The notes below the pieces were generated by a model. The model saw only the letters and a list, made by a program, of their open reading frames with translations, did not search any database and was not told the DNA's origin. Positions 32,340-39,543 of a DNA stretch of 64,000 bases are shown here, piece by piece (position 1 is the first letter of the stretch; each line of letters opens with the position of its first letter). The stretch is from Scatosoma sp045632265. Its GTDB lineage: Bacteria; Bacillota; Clostridia; Christensenellales; Borkfalkiaceae. A program made the position numbers and the translations under genes. Location: the NCBI GenBank assembly GCA_045632265.1, contig JAZQWG010000027.1:68173-132172 (forward strand), read 5' to 3'.

Positions 32340-33695
32340 ATGCGCCATATCTTACCCCAACCCCTATTATCGCTTGCAAAAGCTTGCCCCGCGCCCTTAT
32401 ACGTCGTGGGTGGCAGCGTGCGCGATTTTTTGGCTAACCTATCGCCAAATACCGGCGTTTGGGACTGGGATATTTGCGCGCCGATGGACACGGATACGCT
32501 CGTTTCCATTGCTCAAGAATGCCGTTTCTCTGTCCTTGCTATTTACAAGCGCACGGGCACGGTAAAACTGAAAGACGAACTTGGCAACGATTACGAATTC
32601 ACGTCCTTTAGAAGCGACAAATACGTGCGTGGCGTGCACACCCCGATTGAAACGTTCTTCACAAAAGACATTCTTTTGGACGCTCGACGTCGTGATTTCA
32701 CCGCCAACGCCGTCTATTACCATATCGACAAGGACGAGTTCGTTGACCCGCTTGGTGGCGTTTTAGCTATAAAAGAAAAGCGTTTATCCACCGTTGCGCC
32801 CGCAAACAAGGTGTTTGGCGAGGACGGTTTGCGTTTGATGCGCCTTTGTCGGCAAGTGGCTACGCTTGGGTTTTTCCCCGACGACGAGTGCTTACAAGGG
32901 GCAAAAAACAACGCCCAGCTTATCGTTGACATTTCCCCCGAGCGCATTTATGCCGAGCTGACGGCGATTTTGCAAGCGGACGAAAAATACGGCAACGAGC
33001 ACGGGCAATACCACGGCTTGAAACTGCTTTCCCAAATCGGCGTTTTACGTCAAATCATGCCCGAACTTGCCTTGGGCGAAAACATGGCTCAACGTGCCGA
33101 TTTTCATAAATACGACGTATTAGAACACTCTTTGCGTGCCACCATGTACGCGCCCAAGCATTTGCGCCTTGCCGCCCTTTTGCACGACGTTGGCAAGCCT
33201 TTTTGCACGCTGCGTGATGGCAATTCGTTCGAGCATCCAAGCGAAGGCGAGCGCATTGTCAAAGACATTTTAACAAGGTTAAAAGCGCCTAAAAAAGCGA
33301 TTGAACACGCCGCACTTCTTACCAAGTTCCACATGTACGATTTCAACTGCCAAACGAGCGAAAACAAGTTGCGCCGCTTCCTTGTGCAGCATTACGATTT
33401 GTTGGACGATTTGCTTGCCGTTAAACAAGCGGATTTCTCCGCTTGCATGGACGACACGTCGATTGCGCCCACTTGCGTGCGTTGGAAAGCGCTTCTTGCG
33501 AAGATGAAACAAGAAAAAGTGCCCACTTCCTTAAAAGAACTTGCCATCAACGGCAAAACGTTGCAAGATTTATCTATCCCTGCCCCGCAAATTGCCACCA
33601 CCTTGCACGCCCTTTTGGCGCACACCGCCGTTAACCCCAAGGACAACGTCAAGGAAAAACTTTGCAAACTTGCAATCTCCCTTCAAAAAAGATAA
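32340..33695 (+). CDS. cca: CCA tRNA nucleotidyltransferase with HD domain
   Basis: 451 residues. The N-terminal nucleotidyltransferase domain has YVVGGSVRDFL and the metal-binding WDWDIC; RRRDFTANAVYYH and EDGLRLMRLCRQVA complete the family signature. A central HD domain includes LAALLHDVGKPFCT. Class II enzymes add or repair CCA at tRNA 3' ends. Close relatives are poly(A) polymerases or A-adding enzymes, so specificity is inferred. The tRNAs in this window encode CCA, so a repair role fits. Start ATG 32340 behind AAAAAGGTG. Confidence 0.92.
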   Translation: MRHILPQPLLSLAKACPAPLYVVGGSVRDFLANLSPNTGVWDWDICAPMDTDTLVSIAQECRFSVLAIYKRTGTVKLKDELGNDYEFTSFRSDKYVRGVHTPIETFFTKDILLDARRRDFTANAVYYHIDKDEFVDPLGGVLAIKEKRLSTVAPANKVFGEDGLRLMRLCRQVATLGFFPDDECLQGAKNNAQLIVDISPERIYAELTAILQADEKYGNEHGQYHGLKLLSQIGVLRQIMPELALGENMAQRADFHKYDVLEHSLRATMYAPKHLRLAALLHDVGKPFCTLRDGNSFEHPSEGERIVKDILTRLKAPKKAIEHAALLTKFHMYDFNCQTSENKLRRFLVQHYDLLDDLLAVKQADFSACMDDTSIAPTCVRWKALLAKMKQEKVPTSLKELAINGKTLQDLSIPAPQIATTLHALLAHTAVNPKDNVKEKLCKLAISLQKR

Positions 33696-33700
33696 TATTT

Positions 33701-33731
33701 AACGCCGAACGGTTGTCCGTTCGGCGTTTTT
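33701..33731 (+). terminator. Intrinsic terminator between cca and glpK
   Basis: 12-bp stem AACGCCGAACGG/CCGTTCGGCGTT, loop TTGT, T5. It lies between converging genes; the minus side is less T-rich. Confidence 0.9.
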
Positions 33732-33734
33732 CAT

Positions 33735-35222
33735 TTAATCGTTTTCCCATGCAAGCGAGCGTTGCAACGCTTTGTGCCATTTTTTGAGTTTGTTTTCTCG
33801 CTCTTCTTCCGTCATATTCGGCGTGTACACGCAATCGGTTTTTTGCAACGATTTAATTTCCGCGCGGTCTTTCCACACGCCCACCGTCAAACCGGCAAGC
33901 GAAGCTACGCCAAGCGCCGTCGATTCGTGCGAGGCGGGTTTGCACACTTCCGCCCCCAAAATATCCGCTTGGAATTGCATTAAGAAGGTATCTCTCGATG
34001 CGCCACCGTCCACTTGTAAGCGTTTCAAGCTCATGCCCGTGTCCTTTTGCATAGCGTCCACCAAGTCCGCCGATTGATAAGCAATCGATTCTTGCGCGGC
34101 ACGGATGATATGTTCCCTTCTCGTGCCTCTCGTCAGCCCAAACATAGTTCCACGCGCGTACATATCCCAGTAAGGCGCACCGATACCCGTAAACGCAGGC
34201 ACGATATACACACCCCCACAATCGGGCACTTGTTTTGCGTAATATTCCGCATCGCTGCTCTTTTCAATAAAGTGCATTTCGTCACGCAGCCATTGAATAA
34301 TCGCCCCGCCGATGAACACGCTGCCTTCCAAGGCATATTGCGGTTTTTCGTTTGCAAGCGTAGCCGCCACCGTGACAAGTAAGCCGTTTTCACTATTTGG
34401 TCGAGTTTCCCCCGCATTCATCAACAAGAAACAGCCCGTACCGTACGTGTTTTTCGCTTCCCCTTTTTCATAACAAGTTTGTCCAAACAACGCCGCTTGC
34501 TGATCGCCCGCAACGCCTGCAATCGGCACGTCTTTGCCGTTTAACTGCGCATACCCGTACACTTCACCCGAGCCGTTTACTTTGGGCAGCATCGAACGGG
34601 GAATAGCAAAAAGTTCCAACAACTCGTCGTCCCAGTCCATCGTATTGACGTTAAAGAGCATCGTGCGGGAAGCGTTGGTTTTGTCCGTAGCGTGCACGGC
34701 GCCGTCCGTCAGCTTCCAAATCAGCCACGTATCCACCGTACCAAAGAGCAAATCACCCTTTTCCGCCTTGTCCCTTGCCCCGTCCACGTTGTCGAGAATC
34801 CATTTAATCTTGCTCGCCGAGAAATACGCATCGGGGATTAAGCCCGTCTTTTGTCGTATCATCTCGCCGTAACCTTGTTTTTTCAGCTCGTCAATCGTGT
34901 CCGCCGTGCGACGGCATTGCCAAACGATAGCGTTGTACACGGGTTTGCCCGTATGCTTATCCCAAACCACCGTCGTTTCCCGTTGGTTGGTGATGCCGAT
35001 AGCAGCCACGTCCTTGACGGATACACCGCTTTTTGCAAGCGTTTCCATCATCACGCCGTACTGGCTGGACCAAATATCCATAGGATCGTGCTCCACCCAC
35101 CCTTCACGGGGATAAATTTGAGGAAATTCCCGCGAGAGCACGGAAACGATTTTTTGTTGTTCGTCAACGAGCGCCACTCTTGAAGACGTAGTGCCTTGGT
35201 CAAGCGCCAAAATGTATTTCAT
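33735..35222 (-). CDS. glpK: Glycerol kinase
   Basis: 495 residues from ATG 35222, the only start downstream of the promoter. FGGY-family kinase with YILALDQGTTSSR, the glycerol-contact GITNQRETTVVWD, the QWLRDEM segment, GGASRDTFLMQFQADIL and STALGVASLAG. It phosphorylates glycerol to glycerol 3-phosphate. No glpF or glpD is adjacent, so it is monocistronic here. All active-site segments are intact. Confidence 0.97.
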   Translation of the reverse strand: MKYILALDQGTTSSRVALVDEQQKIVSVLSREFPQIYPREGWVEHDPMDIWSSQYGVMMETLAKSGVSVKDVAAIGITNQRETTVVWDKHTGKPVYNAIVWQCRRTADTIDELKKQGYGEMIRQKTGLIPDAYFSASKIKWILDNVDGARDKAEKGDLLFGTVDTWLIWKLTDGAVHATDKTNASRTMLFNVNTMDWDDELLELFAIPRSMLPKVNGSGEVYGYAQLNGKDVPIAGVAGDQQAALFGQTCYEKGEAKNTYGTGCFLLMNAGETRPNSENGLLVTVAATLANEKPQYALEGSVFIGGAIIQWLRDEMHFIEKSSDAEYYAKQVPDCGGVYIVPAFTGIGAPYWDMYARGTMFGLTRGTRREHIIRAAQESIAYQSADLVDAMQKDTGMSLKRLQVDGGASRDTFLMQFQADILGAEVCKPASHESTALGVASLAGLTVGVWKDRAEIKSLQKTDCVYTPNMTEEERENKLKKWHKALQRSLAWEND

Positions 35223-35255
35223 CGCATACCTGCCTATCTTATCATTAACGTATTT

Positions 35256-35284
35256 ATTATACGATAAATCGCACGTTTTGTCAA
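35256..35284 (-). promoter_or_regulatory. Consensus sigma-A promoter of glpK
   Basis: Minus strand: TTGACA (35279-35284), 17-bp spacer, TATAAT (35256-35261), 33 bp before the start codon. Confidence 0.88.
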
Positions 35285-35310
35285 TAGCGAAAAGGAATTT
35301 AGCCAAAAAT

Positions 35311-35338
35311 AAAACCGCGCCAACAACGCGGTTTTATC
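35311..35338 (-). terminator. Intrinsic terminator of cspA
   Basis: 9-bp stem AAAACCGCG/CGCGGTTTT, seven-base loop, T-rich tail on the minus strand. Confidence 0.85.
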
Positions 35339-35348
35339 TTTTCCTTTT

Positions 35349-35561
35349 TTACAACGCAACAACATTTTTTGCGCGAAGTTTTTCGGGCTTTTCGGGATCC
35401 GTTTCGATTTCAAAAGACACCTTTTGGCCTTCTTTCAATCGACGATATCCTTCGGCCTGAATCGCAGAAAAATGTACGAATACGTCATCGCCACCTTCTT
35501 CGTTGGCAATAAAACCGTAGCCTTTTTCCGCGTTGAACCACTTCACCGTACCTTGACTCAT
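35349..35561 (-). CDS. Cold shock protein (CspA family)
   Basis: 70 residues, single cold-shock domain. RNA-binding motifs RNP1 (KGYGFIA) and RNP2 (VFVHFSAI) are intact. Acts as an RNA chaperone. Start ATG 35561 behind GGAGGGG. The mRNA leader is about 80 nt, which in this family can fold differently in the cold (known for cspA in E. coli, inference here). Confidence 0.97.
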   Translation of the reverse strand: MSQGTVKWFNAEKGYGFIANEEGGDDVFVHFSAIQAEGYRRLKEGQKVSFEIETDPEKPEKLRAKNVVAL

Positions 35562-35649
35562 TATCCACCCCTCCGAATCCTTTATTGCACAGCTCGCGCA
35601 CTTTCACAAAAGGACACGTTTCGGTTTGGAGCTTTGTGCTAGTAATTGT

Positions 35650-35678
35650 ATTATAACATATATTCTGTGCTTTTGCAA
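35650..35678 (-). promoter_or_regulatory. Sigma-A promoter of the cold shock gene
   Basis: Minus strand: TTGCAA (35673-35678), 17-bp spacer, TATAAT (35650-35655). Leaves a leader of about 80 nt. Confidence 0.78.
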
Positions 35679-35760
35679 TACTATTTTTCAATTTTTTGAC
35701 GATTTTTGCGTGATTTTTACATATTTTTTATTGATTTTACGCTTGTTTTTCACAAAATAA

Positions 35761-35789
35761 TAGACTTTTATAGGCAAATGTGTTATAAT
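35761..35789 (+). promoter_or_regulatory. Sigma-A promoter of uppP
   Basis: TAGACT (35761-35766), 17-bp spacer, TATAAT (35784-35789). Confidence 0.75.
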
Positions 35790-35839
35790 ACCCCTATCAC
35801 AGCGTATAATACAAAAACGCCCATTTAGAAGGTTTTATC

Positions 35840-36703
35840 ATGGATTTTATCGAAGTTTTGAAAATTATATTATTTGGGATTATCGAAGGAATAACCGAGT
35901 GGCTTCCCGTGTCGAGTACGGGACATTTAATCCTTTTTGAAAAGTTTATCCACATGAACTTCTCTTCGGCGTTTTTGGGCATGTTTGAATACGTTATTCA
36001 GCTTGCCGCTATCCTTGCCGTAGTCGTCTTATTTTGGAATAAAATTTGCCCTATCGGCGTAAAGAAAACGGACGAGAAAAAATCCCTTTGCTGGAAAAAA
36101 GATTCGCTCACCCTTTGGGGGAAAATCATTTTGGCATGCGTGCCCGCCGTCTTTGCCTTGCTTATCGACGTATTGTTCCTTGATAAAATCAAAGACAGTA
36201 TGCTTGAAACGGCGATTATCGCAAGCATGCTTATCGTTTACGGCGTAGCCTTTATCCTTATCGAGAAATTCTACACGAAAAACGCAACCATCACGGACGT
36301 AGCCGATATTTCGTGGAAAAATGCTTTCTTTATCGGCTGTTTCCAAATTCTTGCGTGTATCCCCGGCACTTCCCGCTCGGGCGTGACGATTTTGGGTGCG
36401 TTGCTTCTTTGCATTTCCCGCACGGCGGCAGCGGAATTCACTTTCTTCCTTGCTATCCCCACCATGGTGGGCACAAGCGGCTATAAAATCCTTGATTTCT
36501 TCCTTGACGGAAACAAGCTTGGCTCGGCGGAAATCCTTGCCCTTGTCATCGGTTGCGTGGTGGCGTTTGCCGTATCCATGTTTGCCATTAAGTTCCTTAT
36601 GAACTTTGTAAAAAAGCACAATTTCAAGCCTTTTGGTTGGTATCGTATCGGTCTTGGCGTAGTGGTGCTGATCGTCCTTGTGCTTATCCCAAGTTTTGCT
36701 TAA
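35840..36703 (+). CDS. uppP: Undecaprenyl-diphosphate phosphatase (UppP/BacA)
   Basis: 287 residues, seven to eight membrane helices. Active-site motifs: EGITEWLPVSSTGHL (about 17-31) and PGTSRSGVTILGA (about 175). It recycles the undecaprenyl carrier for peptidoglycan and wall polymers and can confer bacitracin tolerance when abundant. Monocistronic, with promoter and terminator. Start ATG 35840 behind AGAAGG. Confidence 0.97.
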   Translation: MDFIEVLKIILFGIIEGITEWLPVSSTGHLILFEKFIHMNFSSAFLGMFEYVIQLAAILAVVVLFWNKICPIGVKKTDEKKSLCWKKDSLTLWGKIILACVPAVFALLIDVLFLDKIKDSMLETAIIASMLIVYGVAFILIEKFYTKNATITDVADISWKNAFFIGCFQILACIPGTSRSGVTILGALLLCISRTAAAEFTFFLAIPTMVGTSGYKILDFFLDGNKLGSAEILALVIGCVVAFAVSMFAIKFLMNFVKKHNFKPFGWYRIGLGVVVLIVLVLIPSFA

Positions 36704-36720
36704 TCTACCATTAAAAACAT

Positions 36721-36752
36721 AAGCGGAAATGCGTTTGCATTTCCGCTTTTTT
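36721..36752 (+). terminator. Intrinsic terminator after uppP
   Basis: 12-bp stem AAGCGGAAATGC/GCATTTCCGCTT, loop GTTT, T6. It lies between two converging genes. Confidence 0.9.
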
Positions 36753-36755
36753 CTT

Positions 36756-37796
36756 TTAGAAAAACTTTTTCATTTCCTTGATGATCGCCGTCGCCATCGA
36801 ATAAAAGCCCAAATCGGTGGGATGAATACTATCCACCGTGCCCGCGCCCTTTGCAAGGTGCATAAGTTTGCTTCCACCAACGAAATAAACGTTGTTATCC
36901 CCCCGTAAACGGGCGTTTTCGTACGTTTGCTTAATCACACTCATGCGCGCCTTTTCTTCGTTATTTAGGCAGTATTTTGGCCGTGAAAGGATAACGATAG
37001 GAATATCGGGGTGTTTTTCACGAACGGCTAAAAACAGCTTTTCGTGCGTGTTTTTCAAATGCTCGATTGTGGGTGCGTTGTGGTCGTAATCAAGCACGAA
37101 AGCGGACGCTTCAAGCCCCGCAAGGTGCGCTATCATTTCATCTTCCGCAAGCGCGCTACCAGAAAAACCAAGATTGATATAATCGGCGTTAAATTGACGA
37201 GAAATATACCCTTGATAGGTTGCCCCAGGTCGCGAAGCGCAACCACCTTGCGTAATGGACGAGCCGTAGAAAACGATAGGCTTTTCAACCAAGTACGGCG
37301 TGGGCGCAAGCACTTTCGCCCCCTTTTGCAAGCCGATATACAGCTCGCTTATCTCGCTATAAAGGGGAAAATTGATAGTGATTTCTCTTGTCTTTTTTCC
37401 GCCAAGCTCGATAAGACCTTGGTATCCGTCCGTTGCATCCATGGGCGGCAAAAAGGAGGCTGTGTATTCGTTTTTTACGTACAAATCAAACCCCGCCGAG
37501 CCGCAAAAGGTGAAGTGTGGCATTTTGCCAAGCGACGGCGATTTGACGTACAAGGCAACGTAGGGCGAATTTGTGATAAAGCGCACTCTTCCCCCAGCCG
37601 TGTTGGCGTGCAAGAAATGCACCCGCTCGCTTACCCTTTTAGCTACGTCTTCGCTCATGCGGCGATATTGCCCGTTTTCATAGAAAACGCCGTGCAAGGA
37701 AAAAGGATAGTCAAGTGGGCTGAAATACCGCACGTCCGTCTTGCCAACGGCGCACTCAATTTTGAAATTTTTATCAATTTGGGAAATGTCTGCCAT
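36756..37796 (-). CDS. SGNH/GDSL-type carbohydrate esterase with N-terminal jelly-roll domain
   Basis: 346 residues from ATG 37796 behind AAAGGGGAG and downstream of the promoter. Residues 1-165 form a beta-sandwich, and the SGNH hydrolase follows: block I VFYGSSITQGG (nucleophile Ser180), the GFSGSA block, and block V DSIHPTDLGF with the catalytic Asp and His. The arrangement matches acetylxylan esterase-like enzymes that deacetylate plant glycans. No signal peptide, so it acts in the cytoplasm on imported oligosaccharides. Monocistronic and divergent from the dehydrogenase. Confidence 0.9.
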   Translation of the reverse strand: MADISQIDKNFKIECAVGKTDVRYFSPLDYPFSLHGVFYENGQYRRMSEDVAKRVSERVHFLHANTAGGRVRFITNSPYVALYVKSPSLGKMPHFTFCGSAGFDLYVKNEYTASFLPPMDATDGYQGLIELGGKKTREITINFPLYSEISELYIGLQKGAKVLAPTPYLVEKPIVFYGSSITQGGCASRPGATYQGYISRQFNADYINLGFSGSALAEDEMIAHLAGLEASAFVLDYDHNAPTIEHLKNTHEKLFLAVREKHPDIPIVILSRPKYCLNNEEKARMSVIKQTYENARLRGDNNVYFVGGSKLMHLAKGAGTVDSIHPTDLGFYSMATAIIKEMKKFF

Positions 37797-37827
37797 GGTA
37801 GCTCCCCTTTCGTTGTTTTTCGCACTT

Positions 37828-37856
37828 ATTATAACAAAAACCCACCCCGCTGTCAA
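37828..37856 (-). promoter_or_regulatory. Consensus sigma-A promoter of the SGNH esterase gene
   Basis: Minus strand: TTGACA (37851-37856), 17-bp spacer, TATAAT (37828-37833). Confidence 0.88.
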
Positions 37857-37923
37857 TATTTTTCCAAAAATTTCGTAGCGAAACGAAACGCAAAAAAGTC
37901 CATAAAAATCAAAAAAATCCATA

Positions 37924-37952
37924 TTGACAAATAAAGGAAAAAGTGTTATAAT
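37924..37952 (+). promoter_or_regulatory. Consensus sigma-A promoter of the alcohol dehydrogenase gene
   Basis: TTGACA (37924-37929), 17-bp spacer, TATAAT (37947-37952), 36 bp before the start codon. Confidence 0.9.
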
Positions 37953-37988
37953 ATTGTCATAAAATAAAATTAAAGGAGAACTTATTTT

Positions 37989-39101
37989 ATGGCAAATTTT
38001 GAAATTCCCGAAAAAGCAAGAGTAGCCGTTTTGACCGGCGCAAAGAAAATCGAAATCTTTGAACTTCCCGTTCCTGAAATCGGCGACGACGAAGTACTTG
38101 TAAAGGTTGAACAAACGGGTATCTGCGGCACCGACGTACACGAATACAAAGGCGATCCGTTCGGCTATATCCCCGTAGAACTTGGCCACGAAGGCACGGG
38201 TACGGTTGTTAAACTTGGCAAAAACGTGACGAAAGACTACTATGGCAAGCCCTTGGCAGTTGGCGACAAAATCGTAACCGGTTTGAAACCTTGCGGCGTA
38301 TGCGATACGTGCAAATACGATCCCGAACACGTACACCTTTGCCCCGGCGGCGAAATTTTCGGTTTGATGCCCGGCGAAGCTGCTTATAAGAACTTCAACG
38401 GCTGGTTTGGCGAATATATTAAAGTGAACGCTGGCGGCGTTATCTTCAACGTAAGCGACATGAACGTTGATTTGCGTACCTTGATCGAACCCGCAGCAGT
38501 TGTTGTACACGCTGTTGAACAAGCGAAACAAATCTTCAACTTCAAACAAGGCTCTTACGTATTGGTACAAGGCTGCGGCCCTATCGGCTTGTTACTCCTT
38601 GCTACGGTACGCACGATGGGCGTACGCAACATCATCGCTGTTGACGGCGACGAAAAGCGTTTGGAAATGGCAAAGAAACTTGGCGCTGCTTACACCGTAA
38701 ACTTCATGAAAGAAAAAGCAGTTGACAAGATTATGGAAATCACGGGTACGGGCGCAGAAATGGCGTTCCAATGCACGGGTTCGCCTAAAGCGGCAAGCAC
38801 CATTTGGAAGTACGTACGCAGAGGCGGCAGCATGTGCGAACTTGGTTTCTTCGTTGACAACGGCGACACCACGTACAACCCCCACCAAGACATCTGCAAC
38901 AAGGAAATCAAAGTTATCGGTTCTTGGACGTATCAAGCAAAAGACTGGATGCAAGCTTGCGACGTATTGAAAGAAGCTGCTTTCATCGGCTTGCCCGTAG
39001 AAGAATTGCTTACGCACAAGTATGCGCTTGCTGACATCAACGAAGCAATGGAAATGAACATCAGCATGCAAGGCTTGAAGATTGTTGTTAAAGGCGAATA
39101 A
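37989..39101 (+). CDS. Zinc-dependent medium-chain alcohol/polyol dehydrogenase
   Basis: 370 residues. Catalytic zinc site: GICGTDVHEYKG (Cys) and ELGHEGTG (His-Glu). The structural zinc cysteines are clustered as CGVCDTC...LC near residues 97-111. The Rossmann fold shows VQGCGPIGLLLLAT and an acidic strand end (AVDGDEKRLEMAKKLGA), which favours NAD over NADP. It belongs with threonine, sorbitol or butanediol dehydrogenases; the substrate is undetermined. Codon use looks more biased than in its neighbours, and with the consensus promoter this suggests high expression. Confidence 0.92.
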   Translation: MANFEIPEKARVAVLTGAKKIEIFELPVPEIGDDEVLVKVEQTGICGTDVHEYKGDPFGYIPVELGHEGTGTVVKLGKNVTKDYYGKPLAVGDKIVTGLKPCGVCDTCKYDPEHVHLCPGGEIFGLMPGEAAYKNFNGWFGEYIKVNAGGVIFNVSDMNVDLRTLIEPAAVVVHAVEQAKQIFNFKQGSYVLVQGCGPIGLLLLATVRTMGVRNIIAVDGDEKRLEMAKKLGAAYTVNFMKEKAVDKIMEITGTGAEMAFQCTGSPKAASTIWKYVRRGGSMCELGFFVDNGDTTYNPHQDICNKEIKVIGSWTYQAKDWMQACDVLKEAAFIGLPVEELLTHKYALADINEAMEMNISMQGLKIVVKGE

Positions 39102-39132
39102 TCGCATAACCACAACCAAATAAGTAAAAATC

Positions 39133-39164
39133 AAACCCAACGCTTTTGCGTTGGGTTTATTTTG
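39133..39164 (+). terminator. Intrinsic terminator after the alcohol dehydrogenase gene
   Basis: 11-bp stem AAACCCAACGC/GCGTTGGGTTT, loop TTTT, T-tract. Confidence 0.9.
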
Positions 39165-39190
39165 TTTAAGCTCTTATCCTATCCATAAAA

Positions 39191-39217
39191 AAACACGGTT
39201 TTGCAACCGTGTTTTTC
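39191..39217 (-). terminator. Intrinsic terminator at the end of the glycan-utilisation operon
   Basis: 10-bp stem AAACACGGTT/AACCGTGTTT. On the minus strand it is followed by T7. It lies just past the small lipoprotein gene. Confidence 0.88.
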
Positions 39218-39235
39218 TTGTTTTATCGTTTGGCG

Positions 39236-39514
39236 TTAAGGAATGGGAAGCGGGGGCAATTCGTCCGCACCACCGCCAAAACCCGAGCCGCTATTCCCCG
39301 AGCCACCGCCCGAAGAACCGCCACTCGACGAACCACCGTCCGACGAACCGCTGCCATTGCCCGAGCCACCGCCCGAAGAACCGCCTTCATCTTGACCGTA
39401 TTCCGAGCCGCCGCCCGTGCCGTCTTGGTCTTGTCCCTTATCGCAAGCCACGCCAAAAAGGGCAAAGCTTGCCATAGCCAGCGCCAAAATCGCTGCCAAA
39501 ATTTTTTTCATCAT
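39236..39514 (-). CDS. Small Gly/Ser-rich lipoprotein
   Basis: 92 residues. Signal peptide with lipobox LFGVAC (Cys24), then an almost pure Gly/Ser/Asp tail (GGSSGGGSGNGS type) ending in PPLPIP. It has no folded domain. GGAG lies eight bases before ATG 39514. It is the last gene of the glycan locus, 29 bp after the 876-residue secreted protein. Such tails may be spacers through the wall; no known function. The low-complexity tail could vary in length between strains. Confidence 0.72.
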   Translation of the reverse strand: MMKKILAAILALAMASFALFGVACDKGQDQDGTGGGSEYGQDEGGSSGGGSGNGSGSSDGGSSSGGSSGGGSGNSGSGFGGGADELPPLPIP

Positions 39515-39543
39515 AATCGTTTCTCCAGCAATACGGGGCGAAA

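Noticed and set aside
36756..38570. Long N-terminal extension of the SGNH esterase through the divergent promoter region and dehydrogenase gene
   Set aside because: The extension is antisense to the dehydrogenase and precedes the promoter; ATG 37796 has a good ribosome binding site.
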